NCBI GenBank assembly: GCA_021325095.1
Contig: JAJPHV010000076.1
Location: 93,408-157,407, forward strand
Source of the DNA: Chloroflexota bacterium
GTDB taxonomy: Bacteria > Chloroflexota > Anaerolineae > Aggregatilineales > UBA2796
Length of the DNA: 64,000 nucleotides
Direction of reading: 5' to 3'
Each line of letters begins with the position of its first letter. The stretch's first letter is position 1. Shown in pieces: positions 53,619 through 62,776 of this stretch. Position numbers and translations under genes: made by a program. The notes beneath the pieces were generated by a model, which was given only the letters and a program-made list of their open reading frames with translations, did no database searches and was not told where the DNA came from.

Positions 53619-55289
53619 TTGCGCCTGAAACGATTCGCCTGGATCGGTCTGATCTTGCTCGCGCTCCCGGCGGGGTTGGCGCGCGCTGCCAGCCCGGTCA
53701 CGGCACACGTCGTGATGCTGCCGGTGGCGAACCTCGATCCGGTCAGTCTCCCACGCGACGACTTTAATGCCCGCGACCTGGTGGAGAACCTGTTTCTCGG
53801 CCTGACGCGGTACGATGCCGCCAGCCGCCGCATCGTGCCCGCGCTGGCCCGCGACTGGACAGTAAGCGACGACGGCCTCACCTGGACGTTCAGCCTGCGT
53901 GAGGATGTGAAATGGGTTCGCTTCAACGCGGCGACAGGACAGGTGGAAGCGCTGCGCACCGTTGTTGCAGACGATTTTGTCTACGCCCTGCGCCGTGCCT
54001 GCGATCCGCCGCCGCCCAACCCGGCCACGCATTCGGTGTACATCGTCGTGGGCTGTCTGCGCGTGGCGACAGCCAATCCCTCGCTTGTGACCGATCTGTT
54101 CATCGCGCGTGAACTGTGGGTGCACGCTGTCAACGATTTCAAACTCGAAGTCAAGATCGCCTTTCCTGCGCCGTATTTCGCCAGCCTGCTGGCGCTGCCA
54201 GAGTTCCGTCCGGTTCCCCGTGAAGCTGTTGCCACCAACCAGGACTGGACGCAGTTGGGCACGATCCTGACCAATGGCCCCTGGGTCATTGCCGATTGGA
54301 CGCCCGACCAACAAATGACACTGGTTCGCAACCCGTTGTGGCCCGATCCCGTGCCGGGCAATGTCGAGCAGATCGAGGTCACTTTTGTCCAGACGCCAGA
54401 AGCCGTCACGCAGCAGTTCAGCACTGGTCGCGCGGACTTTGCCCACCTGGATAGCGCTTCTGCATTGGCGATCAAACAGGCGAACCCGGACAGCGTGCTG
54501 ATGAGTCCTGAACAGTCGGTGGTGGTTTTGGGCTTTTCCGGCGAGCGGAAGGTGGTGAGCAGCGAGGCCTTTCGGCGGGCGCTGGCGCAGTCCATCAACC
54601 GGGAAGCGCTGGTGAGCGAGGTCTTGCCCGGCGCAGCCGTACCGTCCTCGCGCTTTATGCCTCCCGGCGTGATGGGCGGCCCCACCGATCCACCCGACAA
54701 CAGCGGCTACCAGCCGGACATTGCGCAGGCCGCGCTAAGTGCTGCCGGGTTCGCCAACTGCAAGCTGCCGGAAAAGATGATGCTGGTGGTCGAGGATCGC
54801 CCCGCAATGGCCGCACTGTCGAAGACGCTGATCGAGCAGTGGCAAATGGTACTTGGCTGCCGCGCCGACTCGTTTGTCATACGCACAGCGCCGCTCAATT
54901 ACGTCGAGGCAGTGGCCCATGCCGCCATCAGCGCCTCGGAGAAGACCGATCCGCCGCGCGCTCAGTTGTGGCTGGTGACGTGGCGCCCCGATTACACCGA
55001 TGCGAATGCCTGGCTCGGCGATGGCCTGCACTGCCAGTTCGGATTCTTGCGACCCGGCCTGCCCTGTGGCGAGGCTGACAAGCGCGTCGACGCCGCTGCC
55101 CTGGAATCTGATCCGGTCAAGCGCGCCGCACTCTATCAGGAAGCTGAAACGCTCTGGTTTGGCCCGGAAGGCTCGTTTCCTGTTGTGCCCCTGTTCTTCA
55201 GTTATGAGATGGTTGGACGGCAGGCGCACCTCAAGGGCGCGACGGTCAGCGGCAGCCAATGGTATGCCGGGTGGACGATTGGCAATTGA
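53619..55289 (+). CDS. Oligopeptide/dipeptide ABC transporter binding protein (SBP_bac_5, OppA-like)
   Basis: A 556-residue exported binding protein. A signal peptide (WIGLILLALPAGLARA) comes first. Family landmarks are LVENLFLGLTRYD, LARDWTVSDDGLTWTFSLRE (the SxDGLTYTF-type motif), NGPWVIADWTPDQQM and late PDYTDANAWLGD. It binds peptides or other large solutes. No opp permease or ATPase genes are near, so it is an orphan. The start is a TTG at 53619 with AGGTCAGGA just upstream. It lies 51 bases after hsp20. Confidence 0.9.
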   Translation: MRLKRFAWIGLILLALPAGLARAASPVTAHVVMLPVANLDPVSLPRDDFNARDLVENLFLGLTRYDAASRRIVPALARDWTVSDDGLTWTFSLREDVKWVRFNAATGQVEALRTVVADDFVYALRRACDPPPPNPATHSVYIVVGCLRVATANPSLVTDLFIARELWVHAVNDFKLEVKIAFPAPYFASLLALPEFRPVPREAVATNQDWTQLGTILTNGPWVIADWTPDQQMTLVRNPLWPDPVPGNVEQIEVTFVQTPEAVTQQFSTGRADFAHLDSASALAIKQANPDSVLMSPEQSVVVLGFSGERKVVSSEAFRRALAQSINREALVSEVLPGAAVPSSRFMPPGVMGGPTDPPDNSGYQPDIAQAALSAAGFANCKLPEKMMLVVEDRPAMAALSKTLIEQWQMVLGCRADSFVIRTAPLNYVEAVAHAAISASEKTDPPRAQLWLVTWRPDYTDANAWLGDGLHCQFGFLRPGLPCGEADKRVDAAALESDPVKRAALYQEAETLWFGPEGSFPVVPLFFSYEMVGRQAHLKGATVSGSQWYAGWTIGN

Positions 55290-55455
55290 TAGTTGAGGGG
55301 CCAGGTAGGGCCAAAGCTCCGCCAGGTTTGACGAACTGCAACCGATTGGGTATAGTCCTCGTCAATAAACTTTCGGGGGCATGTGGCGGGCTAAGGTCTG
55401 CAACTGCCCTCTTTTGCATGAGGGCAAGCAATACTCAGATGGCGCGACCCGGCTC

Positions 55456-55947
55456 ATGCTGGCGATAGTGGATCGATTGGATAAGCGTCGTGTGGCCGCA
55501 TTCATCCGGCGCATGCCCTGGACGGGTCACATCGCGCAGGTGGTGTGGCGCCTGTGGCAACCCTGGGTCACGGTGGGGGTGGTCGGCGCGATTTTCGATG
55601 ACGAGGGGCGCATCTTGCTGGTCGAACACGTCTTTCACCCGCTCTTCCCCTGGGGCCTGCCCGGCGGGTGGATGCTTCGCAACGAGAACCCGGACGAAAC
55701 TGTGCGCCGCGAAGTCTACGAGGAAACGGGCCTGCGCATCGACGTGCTGAAGCCGCTGTTGATTGCACGAACGCCATATTTGTCGCGCCACCTGGATATG
55801 GCCTATCTGTGTCGTGCGCAGGGTGGGGATATTCGCCTGAGCAGCGAACTGCTTGCCTACGACTGGGTTGACCCGCTGCGGACACCGCCAATGGCCGTTT
55901 TCCACCAGCACGTCTTGAAGGCGGCGCTGGCAGAGCGGCGTTCGTGA
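55456..55947 (+). CDS. NUDIX hydrolase
   Basis: A 163-residue hydrolase of nucleoside diphosphates linked to another moiety. The NUDIX box is complete (G-x5-E-x7-REVYEETGL, from GGWMLRN to GLRI). The region before it (VTVGVVGAIFDDEGRILLVEH) is the usual first strands. About 40 N-terminal residues before the domain are basic. The start at 55456 is chosen because upstream sequence to 55381 looks non-coding; neither start has a strong ribosome-binding site. Substrate not predictable. Confidence 0.87.
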   Translation: MLAIVDRLDKRRVAAFIRRMPWTGHIAQVVWRLWQPWVTVGVVGAIFDDEGRILLVEHVFHPLFPWGLPGGWMLRNENPDETVRREVYEETGLRIDVLKPLLIARTPYLSRHLDMAYLCRAQGGDIRLSSELLAYDWVDPLRTPPMAVFHQHVLKAALAERRS

Positions 55948-55982
55948 TGCTAACCGTGAGTTGAAATGGTTGTGGAGGCGTG

Positions 55983-57821
55983 ATGACTGTCACCGGATTG
56001 GGCACAACTCGTAAGCGCGTCCGCTTGCCTGTGCTGGCGCTGTTCTCGTCGGCGTTGCTGCTGGCCGCGCTGATCCTGTTCGTGAACGAAATGGTGCACT
56101 TTGCGCAGGGCCGTGACACGCTGCAAACGGACATCACTGTAGGAGGCGTCCCCGTCACGGGCCTCAAGCTGGCCGAGGCGGCCACGACCTGGGAGCGCGT
56201 GTACGACCAGCCCGTCGAACTGGATTACCAGGGCAGCCCTATTTTGCTCAAGCCCTCCGAGATCGGCTTTCGCCCCAACAGCGAACGCATGCGTGCCGAA
56301 ATCCAGTCGAAGCTGTCCAGCACGAACAACTACTGGCTCGACTTCTGGAACTACCTCTGGCGGCGGCCTACCAGCCCGATCACCGTCAGTCTGATCGCGG
56401 ATTACCAGGAGGCGAAACTGCGGGCCTACCTGGAAGACATCGCGGCGCGCTATGAGTTGCCTGCCAGTGGCGCCAATTTCGACGTGAACTCGATGACCTT
56501 CGGCGCGGGCGCAGCAGGGATGCGTCTCGACATCGAAGGGGCTATACAGGCCATCGATTCGGCACTGCGCCGCCCGACGGATCGTAAGGTCAAGCTGCCG
56601 ATGAAGGGTGAAAACGCCCGCAACGCCAACATGCAAACGCTCAAGCAGGCCATCATCGATTACCTGACCGCCAAGGGCTTCCCGCCCAACGGCCCGGCCA
56701 CGCTCGGCTCGGTACTCGTCATCGACCTGCAAACCGGGCAGGAGATGGCGATCAACCCGGACATCGCCTACTCGGCGATGAGCACGATCAAAATCCCGAT
56801 CCTGATCAACATTTTCCGCAAGCTGGATTTCGCGCCGGACGTCAATACGAAGTGGCTGATGGGCGCATCCATCCTATGCAGCAGCAATTCTGCCTCCAAC
56901 TACCTGATCCAGCTTTCGGGCGTGGGCAATACGGCGGGCGAACAGCTTGCCAACGGCCTGAGCCAGGTCACATCGACGGCCCAGACCCTGGGCGCGAAGA
57001 ATACCTTCATCAGCGCGCCGCTGTATGTGGGCGACAAGAACTACGAGTTCTCGATCCAGCGCCCCAAGACCATGCCCAACCCGGCTTTCAACGCCAAACC
57101 CGACCCCTACAGCCAGACCACCGCTGAGGATATGGCAGCACTGCTACAAGAACTCTACGATTGCAGTGAGTACGGCAGCGGACTGATGGCCGTTTTCCCC
57201 GAAGGGTTCACCCAGAACGAATGCAAGCAGATGATCGAGCTGATGAGCGGCAACATTACGGGCCGCCTGATCGAACTGGGCGTGCCGCCGGGGACGCGCG
57301 TGGCGCACAAAAACGGCTGGGGGGGCACGCAGGCCAGCGGTGCAAACGTGAGCGACGCGGCCATTGTCTATTCGCCCGGCACGACGTACATCCTGTCGAT
57401 CTACATGTGGGAGGCCAAAGCCAACCAGGACGGCATCGGCAGCATCGAGTCGTGGGAGGCCGTCGAAGGGGTTTCGCGCATCGTCTACAACTTTTTCAAC
57501 CCGGATAACCCGCTGCTGGTCAGCCGGGTTCCGCAGAACAAGCTGACGGCAGTGGATTGTGTCATGCCTAATCCGAACCACCCGGAGCGGCTGGACCTGA
57601 CCAACATCAACAACGGGCGTTTCGACGCCAACGGCCACATTCTGCCCGATGCCTGCGAGAACTACCCGGACAACAAGCAGTGCTTTACGGCCTCAGATGC
57701 CGCACCGGCACAGCCAACGCCGGGGCAACCTGTCCCGCCGACAGCCGTTCCGACGCAGAAAGCAGCGCCAACCAGTGCACCAGCCAGTGCACCGACGTTG
57801 CCGCCACCGCCGCCCAAGTGA
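55983..57821 (+). CDS. Cell-wall serine hydrolase: peptidoglycan-binding (VanW/YkuD-type) domain plus class A beta-lactamase fold
   Basis: A 612-residue membrane-anchored, outward-facing enzyme. An N-terminal helix (LPVLALFSSALLLAALILFV) is followed by a PG_binding_4-like region (about 45-215: ITVGGVPVTGLKLAEA and LKPSEIGF). The catalytic domain (230-520) has STIK (Ser-x-x-Lys), SSN (the SxN motif) and HKNG (the KTG-like motif), so acyl-enzyme chemistry is expected. A Pro/Ala/Thr-rich tail ends the protein. It could be a D,D-peptidase or beta-lactamase; with the wall-binding domain a peptidoglycan role is more likely. GGAGG lies four bases before the ATG. Confidence 0.87.
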   Translation: MTVTGLGTTRKRVRLPVLALFSSALLLAALILFVNEMVHFAQGRDTLQTDITVGGVPVTGLKLAEAATTWERVYDQPVELDYQGSPILLKPSEIGFRPNSERMRAEIQSKLSSTNNYWLDFWNYLWRRPTSPITVSLIADYQEAKLRAYLEDIAARYELPASGANFDVNSMTFGAGAAGMRLDIEGAIQAIDSALRRPTDRKVKLPMKGENARNANMQTLKQAIIDYLTAKGFPPNGPATLGSVLVIDLQTGQEMAINPDIAYSAMSTIKIPILINIFRKLDFAPDVNTKWLMGASILCSSNSASNYLIQLSGVGNTAGEQLANGLSQVTSTAQTLGAKNTFISAPLYVGDKNYEFSIQRPKTMPNPAFNAKPDPYSQTTAEDMAALLQELYDCSEYGSGLMAVFPEGFTQNECKQMIELMSGNITGRLIELGVPPGTRVAHKNGWGGTQASGANVSDAAIVYSPGTTYILSIYMWEAKANQDGIGSIESWEAVEGVSRIVYNFFNPDNPLLVSRVPQNKLTAVDCVMPNPNHPERLDLTNINNGRFDANGHILPDACENYPDNKQCFTASDAAPAQPTPGQPVPPTAVPTQKAAPTSAPASAPTLPPPPPK

Positions 57822-57863
57822 AGCGGTGACAATTTGCCCCGGCCACGCCAAAACGGAGTTTCG

Positions 57864-57935
57864 GGCCTCCGCTTTGCAGAGAGGGGAGCCAGGCTCTGCA
57901 TCACAACCCTGCGGAGGCCGTAATTGATTTTGATT
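57864..57935 (+). terminator. Nested hairpin between convergent genes
   Basis: An outer stem GGCCTCCGC (57864-57872) / GCGGAGGCC (57911-57919) encloses an inner stem GCAGAG (57876-57881) / CTCTGC (57894-57899). T-rich sequence (TAATTGATTTTGATT) follows on the plus strand. It lies between the ends of the serine hydrolase gene and the small membrane-protein gene and may terminate both. The composition resembles the dispersed palindromes. Confidence 0.5.
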
Positions 57936-57950
57936 CGGCCCAGGCGCAGT

Positions 57951-58451
57951 TTACCGACGGCTCAGGGCATTGAAGATCAGCAGCGCCACGGCGCAAACCC
58001 CGACCAGTGCCAGAACCAGAAAACAGCCCACCGCCACAATGACCGGGCGCAGCAGTGGCCCACCCTCCCGGATCAGTTCGGAAAGCAGGCCCACATTCTC
58101 GGCGTGGCCGAGCGAGGCCAGCAATCCTGCACCCTCGCCAACGTCGCCAAAATCCTCGTCGGACATGCCGGCCCGCCGGCGTCGCCGACGGCTGCGCTCG
58201 CCGTAGCTGGCCTGTATCGCATTGGGGTCGCCAAGCTGCGAACGTCCCCGTTCGGCGCGGTGCTTGCGCACGTAGGCGCTGGGATCGAAGTTGGCAAAAT
58301 CGTTGTCGTTGCGCTCAGACGGCTCATCCTGATCCAGGGATCCATCCAGCGCATGGCCTCGCCGCCGCAAATAGGTAGCCGGGTCGAAATTGGCGAAATC
58401 CTCGGCCTGATCCTCGCCGGGTATGTAGTCGTCAAGCTCATCGTCACTCAT
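57951..58451 (-). CDS. Small membrane protein with a duplicated DFANFDP motif
   Basis: About 166 residues. The N-terminal 60 residues are acidic and contain two copies of a motif: DFANFDPATYLRRRG (about 18-32) and DFANFDPSAYVRKHR (about 51-65). A basic run (ERSRRRRRRAGMSDED) follows, then one C-terminal membrane helix (PVIVAVGCFLVLALVGVCAVALLIF). It would have a soluble N-terminal part, probably cytoplasmic. I do not recognise the family. It lies nine bases after the deacetylase stop region, overlapping its end if a TTG at 58463 is used; the ATG at 58451 is preferred. Confidence 0.75.
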   Translation of the reverse strand: MSDDELDDYIPGEDQAEDFANFDPATYLRRRGHALDGSLDQDEPSERNDNDFANFDPSAYVRKHRAERGRSQLGDPNAIQASYGERSRRRRRRAGMSDEDFGDVGEGAGLLASLGHAENVGLLSELIREGGPLLRPVIVAVGCFLVLALVGVCAVALLIFNALSRR

Positions 58452-58459
58452 GACGGTTG

Positions 58460-59194
58460 TCAACCTTTTGCGATCACCTGCTCAAAGACCTTGAGGTGTT
58501 CGCCAGACAGCACCGTGATGCGCGGAATCTCGAATGGGTCGCCAGCGATGTCGCCCTTATGCTGTGCAACGGTAACTGCGCCCTCAAATCCGGCCAGGCG
58601 AGCCAGCATGACGATGCGTGGGTTGTGGTCGTTGTACGGATAGGCAAAGACGTTGATCGGCGTGTGCAGGTGTTGTGCCAGCACAAGACGGGACAGGAAA
58701 ATCTCCAGAAAGGCGGCGGGTGTCGAGAGGCGCGTCAGGAAGGGGTGATGCACTGTATGCGCGCCGATCTCCATCCCGGCCCGCTGCATTTCTGCAATCT
58801 GATCCCAGGTCATGTAAGCCGGGTAGCCCACCAGCCCTGTGACGATGAAGAACGTCCCGGTCATGCCGTATTTCTTCAGCAGCGGGAAGGCAATATCGTA
58901 GTTGTCCCGGTAGCCATCGTCGAACGTCAGCACGACGGACTTTTCGGGCAGCGGTACGCCGTGCGTTTCCGCATCCAGGTAAGCCGCCATCGAGAGGGTG
59001 TGATAACCGTTCCCGGATAAATAGCGTAGTTCGGCCTCCAGTTTCTGTGGGCTGACGTACCACCGTCCCTGGTGATCAGCAATGTGGTGATACAGCAGAA
59101 TGGGGACATGGATCGGCGCAGCCTGCACGACGCCAGAGCGGGTGGCACTCAGGCAGGCGACAGCGAAAACGGCGAGCAGAAACTTCCTGATCAT
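58460..59194 (-). CDS. Secreted polysaccharide deacetylase (NodB fold)
   Basis: A 244-residue exported enzyme. Signal peptide FLLAVFAVACLSATRSG, then the NodB fold with VPILLYHHI, VVLTFDDGYRDNY (catalytic Asp and metal Asp), EIGAHTVHHPFLTRL (two metal His) and FAYPYNDHN. It removes acetyl groups from a surface or wall glycan. GAGG lies six bases before the ATG at 59194. It follows proA by 45 bases and may be read through from proBA, though its role is unrelated. Confidence 0.92.
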   Translation of the reverse strand: MIRKFLLAVFAVACLSATRSGVVQAAPIHVPILLYHHIADHQGRWYVSPQKLEAELRYLSGNGYHTLSMAAYLDAETHGVPLPEKSVVLTFDDGYRDNYDIAFPLLKKYGMTGTFFIVTGLVGYPAYMTWDQIAEMQRAGMEIGAHTVHHPFLTRLSTPAAFLEIFLSRLVLAQHLHTPINVFAYPYNDHNPRIVMLARLAGFEGAVTVAQHKGDIAGDPFEIPRITVLSGEHLKVFEQVIAKG

Positions 59195-59239
59195 AGGTTG
59201 CCTCGTTGAATATGTAGAGGTGGATTCCAATGTGCTGCT

Positions 59240-60511
59240 TCACGCGCGGACGTGGTTCTCCCCATAGACGACCCACTTGTAGGTCGTCAGTTCCCGCAAT
59301 CCCATCGGGCCGCGCGCGTGGAGCTTCTGCGTGCTGACGGCGATCTCCGCGCCCAGCCCGAACTCGCCGCCGTCATTGAAGCGTGTCGAGGCGTTGACGA
59401 ACACCGCCGCCGAGTCGATCTCGTCCACGAAGCGTGCCGCGTTGGCCTCGTCACGGGTCAGGATTCCGTCGCTGTGTGCAGTACTGTGCCGGTAAATATG
59501 CTCTATCGCCTCGTCCAACCCGCTGACGACCTTGATGCCCAGGATCAGACTCAACCATTCGGTGTCGAAATCGTCCGGGCCAGCGGGCGCTAACCGGGTG
59601 TCGCCGGACGGATTGGGCGTCACGGCCCAGGCGTGCGGATCGAGCCGGAAGGTCACACCACTTGCGCCCAGCCGCTCGATGACGCGCGGGATGAAGCCCG
59701 CCGCCACCGCCTCGTGGACGAGCAGAGTATCCAGGGCATTGCAGACGCTGGGGCGCTGTGTCTTGGCGTTGTGAATGACCTCGATGGCGGCATCCAGGTC
59801 GGCGCTCTGATCCACGAACAGGTGGCAGATGCCGATCCCGCCCGTGATGACCGGGATCGTGCTGTTTTCGCGGCAGAACTGGTGAAGGCTCTGCCCGCCG
59901 CGCGGGATGATCATGTCCACGTACTGGTGCAGCCGGAGCAGTTCGCCCACGTAGCGCCGATCCGTCGATTCGATGAACTGGATTGAGTCGGCAGGCAGGC
60001 CGCAGCTTGCCAGCGCCTCGCGGATCACGCTGACCAGCGCCGTGTTGCTGCGCAGCGTCTCGGAGCCGCCGCGCAGAATGGCTGCGTTGCTCGTCTTGAG
60101 GGCCAGCGCTGCCACGTCCACCGTCACGTTAGGCCGCGCCTCGTAGATAATGCCCAACACGCCGAGCGGCGTCCGGCGCTTGCTGACGCGCAGGCCGTTG
60201 GGCCGAACGGTTTCGTCGAACGTCTCACCCACCGGGTCGGGCAGCCTGGCGACCTGCCGCACGTCCTTCGCTATGCCCGCCAACCGGTTTTGCAGCGACA
60301 GCCGATCCAGCAGGGCGTCCGTCAGGCCGTTGGCGCGTCCCTCCTCCAAATCCTGGCGGTTGGCGGCCAGGATGCGCTCGGCGTTGGCATCCAGCCCGTC
60401 GGCAATGGCGTACAGCGCGGCGTTCTTCTGCTCGGTGGTGGCGCGGGCCAGGATGCGTGCGGCGGCCTTCGCGCGCTGGCCTATCTGGTTCAGGTCAATT
60501 GGTTCGGTCAT
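59240..60511 (-). CDS. proA: Gamma-glutamyl phosphate reductase
   Basis: A 423-residue NADPH-dependent enzyme, second step of proline synthesis. It has the aldehyde-dehydrogenase fold with [16 protein letters not shown], the conserved [13 protein letters not shown] stretch ([14 protein letters not shown]), the active cysteine in [14 protein letters not shown], and late [21 protein letters not shown] lies just before the ATG. It follows proB by 50 bases. Confidence 0.96.
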   Translation of the reverse strand: MTEPIDLNQIGQRAKAAARILARATTEQKNAALYAIADGLDANAERILAANRQDLEEGRANGLTDALLDRLSLQNRLAGIAKDVRQVARLPDPVGETFDETVRPNGLRVSKRRTPLGVLGIIYEARPNVTVDVAALALKTSNAAILRGGSETLRSNTALVSVIREALASCGLPADSIQFIESTDRRYVGELLRLHQYVDMIIPRGGQSLHQFCRENSTIPVITGGIGICHLFVDQSADLDAAIEVIHNAKTQRPSVCNALDTLLVHEAVAAGFIPRVIERLGASGVTFRLDPHAWAVTPNPSGDTRLAPAGPDDFDTEWLSLILGIKVVSGLDEAIEHIYRHSTAHSDGILTRDEANAARFVDEIDSAAVFVNASTRFNDGGEFGLGAEIAVSTQKLHARGPMGLRELTTYKWVVYGENHVRA

Positions 60512-60561
60512 GGTCGTCCCTCAGAACGGCATAGCATGGCTGCGGGCACGGTAAGCGCCCG

Positions 60562-61668
60562 TCAGAGCAGCACCAGATTGTTGCGGTGGATCACTTCTTC
60601 CCCATAAGTATATCCCAGGATACTGGCGATCTGTGCAGATTTGACGCCGACAATCTGCCGAATCTCGTGGCTGGCGTAGTTGGTCAGGCCCACGGCCAGC
60701 GCCTTACCCTCCGGCGAGAGGATGCGCACGACAGTGCCGCGCTCGAAATCGCCGCTCAACCCGGTCACGCCGACAGGCAGCAGGCTTGCACCATTATTGC
60801 GCAGCTTGCGCGCCGCGCCCGCGTCCACGCTGATGTCGCCCTGCGGTTTATCCGAGAGCAGCCAGCGCTTATGGCTCTCCCGGTGTGTCGTCGGGGCCAG
60901 GAACGTTGTACCGATGCGCTTGCCCGCTGCCAGATCAAGCAGTACGTCCGGCAGCGCGCCCGACGCGATGACAGTCACGGTTCCGCTGCGCCCGGCAAGC
61001 TGCGCCGCCTGCAACTTGGTGATCATGCCGCCCGTACCCAGGCCCGTCGATGTGCCGCCCGCCCGCGCCCACACCGTGTCGTCGATCTGTTCGACCACCG
61101 GGATCAGTTCAGCATCGGGATTGGTGCGCGGGTCGGCGCTGTACAGGCCCAGTTGGTCGGTCAGCAGGATCAGCAGATCGGCGTCCACCAGATTGGCGAC
61201 CAGCGCCGAGAGATTGTCGTTGTCGCCAACCCGGATTTCTTCGGTGGCAATCGTGTCGTTCTCGTTGATGATCGGCACGATCCGGTGGGCAAGCAGCGTC
61301 AGGAGCGTATCCCGCGCGTTCAGGTAGCCCGTGCGGTTGGAGAGGTCGCCGCGCGTCAGAAGCACCTGCCCGACGGTAATGTCAAAGAAGCTGAATAGTT
61401 CGGTGTACATCTGGATCAACCGGCCCTGGCCCACCGCCGAAAGCATCTGTTTGGCGGGCACAGAGCGATCCAGTTCCGGGTAATTGAGCGTCTCGCGCCC
61501 GGCGGCGATAGCGCCCGACGAGACGATGACGATGCGATGCCCGGTTTCGTGAAGTTGTGCCGCCTGCCGCACGATCTCCAACATGCGCCGCCGCGAAAGA
61601 CGCTTTGTGCCCGCCGTCAGGACGCTGGTGCCGAGCTTGATCACAATGTGTTGAGAGGTGTTAGCCAT
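60562..61668 (-). CDS. proB: Glutamate 5-kinase
   Basis: A 368-residue enzyme, first step of proline synthesis. The amino acid kinase domain has VIKLGTSVLT, IVSSGAIAAGRE, PIINENDTIA and GTGGMITKLQAA; the C-terminal 80 residues form a PUA domain (ISVDAGAARKLRNNGASLLP, GTVVRILSPEGK), typical of proline-regulated enzymes. The ATG at 61668 is seven bases after a -10 element, with no ribosome-binding site, so a leaderless mRNA is predicted. A longer frame to 61812 overlaps the promoter. Confidence 0.96.
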   Translation of the reverse strand: MANTSQHIVIKLGTSVLTAGTKRLSRRRMLEIVRQAAQLHETGHRIVIVSSGAIAAGRETLNYPELDRSVPAKQMLSAVGQGRLIQMYTELFSFFDITVGQVLLTRGDLSNRTGYLNARDTLLTLLAHRIVPIINENDTIATEEIRVGDNDNLSALVANLVDADLLILLTDQLGLYSADPRTNPDAELIPVVEQIDDTVWARAGGTSTGLGTGGMITKLQAAQLAGRSGTVTVIASGALPDVLLDLAAGKRIGTTFLAPTTHRESHKRWLLSDKPQGDISVDAGAARKLRNNGASLLPVGVTGLSGDFERGTVVRILSPEGKALAVGLTNYASHEIRQIVGVKSAQIASILGYTYGEEVIHRNNLVLL

Positions 61669-61675
61669 GCGGGAA

Positions 61676-61704
61676 ACGATAAGCCAGGAAAGGAGAGAAG
61701 TCAA
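61676..61704 (-). promoter_or_regulatory. proBA promoter, predicted leaderless start
   Basis: Minus strand: -35 TTGACT (61699-61704), exactly 17 bases of spacer, -10 TATCGT (61676-61681), then seven bases to the ATG of proB. The layout is the same as at obg. Confidence 0.55.
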
Positions 61705-61855
61705 GGGCGATACGCTTGCGCTTTCCAGACCTGCGGAGCAGACCGAACTCGGATGTCCTGAAGCAGATGAAGTGCGGCGTGTCAAGGCGGAAATGGCTGA
61801 ATACTGGCTCAAGTATGGCTGCCCAAATAGAGAGGCGCATGCGCCTGTTGGGCCA

Positions 61856-61886
61856 GCCAGTCCTCTGCTCTACGCGGAGGGCTGGC
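61856..61886 (-). terminator. Hairpin after the SH3b gene
   Basis: A 13-base stem with two G-U pairs (61856-61868 with 61874-61886), loop TCTAC, lies about 60 bases beyond the stop of the SH3b gene and before the proB promoter. No T-run follows. The surrounding 61705-61944 also holds a 14-base palindrome (61833-61846) and a ten-base tandem repeat CCAGCTATGA (61931-61950 approximately). No credible gene is seen there. Confidence 0.4.
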
Positions 61887-61944
61887 GGCTGTCCTATCTC
61901 TTTTGAAATGGTTGTCACCGCCGACTACGACCAGCTATGACCAG

Positions 61945-62532
61945 CTATGACACAACTGGCAGGCTCGTGAGTGTAGCCCCTGACAGGGCAACCCAACGTG
62001 CAGACACCCACCCAATCAGCCCGGTATTGGTCTGGACTTTGAGCCATGTTCCAGCGCTGTTCTTGCCGAGCGGAGTGACCACTTGTCCAATGCGCAGCAT
62101 CCCGATCCTGCCTGCACTTGTCGTCGGGCCATTGCGCACGTTTAGTGCAAAGGCTCGTACTGAGGCAGTCACCCCGGTCACGGTAGCGGGCGGTGGGGTC
62201 GTCACTGCTGAAGAAACGAGCGGCAATGCCATCACTTTGCCGGATGACAGTCTGACCCACAAGGCTGATACCCACCCGACCAGTCCTTGCCCGGTTCGGA
62301 TTTGCAGCCAGGTTCCCGCGCTGTTCCTGCCAAGCACGGTCAGCGGGGTTCCCAACGGTAGAACCGAGAGCCTGGCAGCGCTGACGCTGGGGCCATTGCG
62401 GACATTGAGGAAAAAGGCTCTCACCTGTGCTGTGGTGGCTGCATTGCCTTGAGCCTGAGCGGGTGAATGAACTACGAACAAACCGATCACCACTACGACA
62501 ACGCTTACCAGAAGTATCAAACGGCGATACAT
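61945..62532 (-). CDS. Exported protein with two SH3b domains
   Basis: A 195-residue secreted protein. Signal peptide LVSVVVVVIGLFVVHSPAQA, then two bacterial SH3-like repeats. Each has a LNVRNGP strand and a GWVSAxWV end: AFFLNVRNGPSVSAARL ... GLVGWVSALWV and AFALNVRNGPTTSAGRI ... GLIGWVSARWV. The copies share most residues, so they come from a recent duplication. SH3b domains often bind cell-wall peptides. GGAGG lies five bases before the ATG. It stands alone between proB and sua5. Confidence 0.9.
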   Translation of the reverse strand: MYRRLILLVSVVVVVIGLFVVHSPAQAQGNAATTAQVRAFFLNVRNGPSVSAARLSVLPLGTPLTVLGRNSAGTWLQIRTGQGLVGWVSALWVRLSSGKVMALPLVSSAVTTPPPATVTGVTASVRAFALNVRNGPTTSAGRIGMLRIGQVVTPLGKNSAGTWLKVQTNTGLIGWVSARWVALSGATLTSLPVVS

Positions 62533-62569
62533 ATGTCCCTCCTTGAGCCTACTGAAGGACCTTACGATC

Positions 62570-62645
62570 AGGTGTAGCGCTATTCAGGGAACAGCTCCGG
62601 GAATGTGGGGAGACCAGCGAATCTAAAGACGACTACGCTACACCT
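62570..62645. promoter_or_regulatory. Widely spaced inverted repeat upstream of the SH3b gene
   Basis: AGGTGTAGCG (62570-62579) and its perfect complement CGCTACACCT (62636-62645) lie 56 bases apart in the region that should hold the promoter of the SH3b gene. They may be a pair of regulator sites. A nearby AT-rich piece (GTGTAAAAAAAGTGTAAAA, 62668-62686 approximately) is a short direct repeat. Confidence 0.4.
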
Positions 62646-62758
62646 CACGCTCATTATCACGCAGTGGTGTAAAAAAAGTGTAAAATCATGATGGTGAACC
62701 TCGGCAATTGAACTCCGGCGCTGAACGGGTGGGTCTATAAGTGGCGAACTATCGGCAG

Positions 62759-62767
62759 TGCTATACT
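62759..62767 (+). promoter_or_regulatory. Extended -10 promoter of sua5
   Basis: TGCTATACT, an extended -10 element, ends nine bases before the ATG at 62777. No -35 of note. Transcription would begin only two or three bases before the start codon, and no ribosome-binding site is present. Confidence 0.45.
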
Positions 62768-62776
62768 TGCCGCGCT

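Noticed and set aside
61658..61906. 82-codon plus-strand frame starting inside the proB start
   Set aside because: Overlaps the proB promoter and start, has no ribosome-binding site and no family resemblance; part of it is hairpin sequence.
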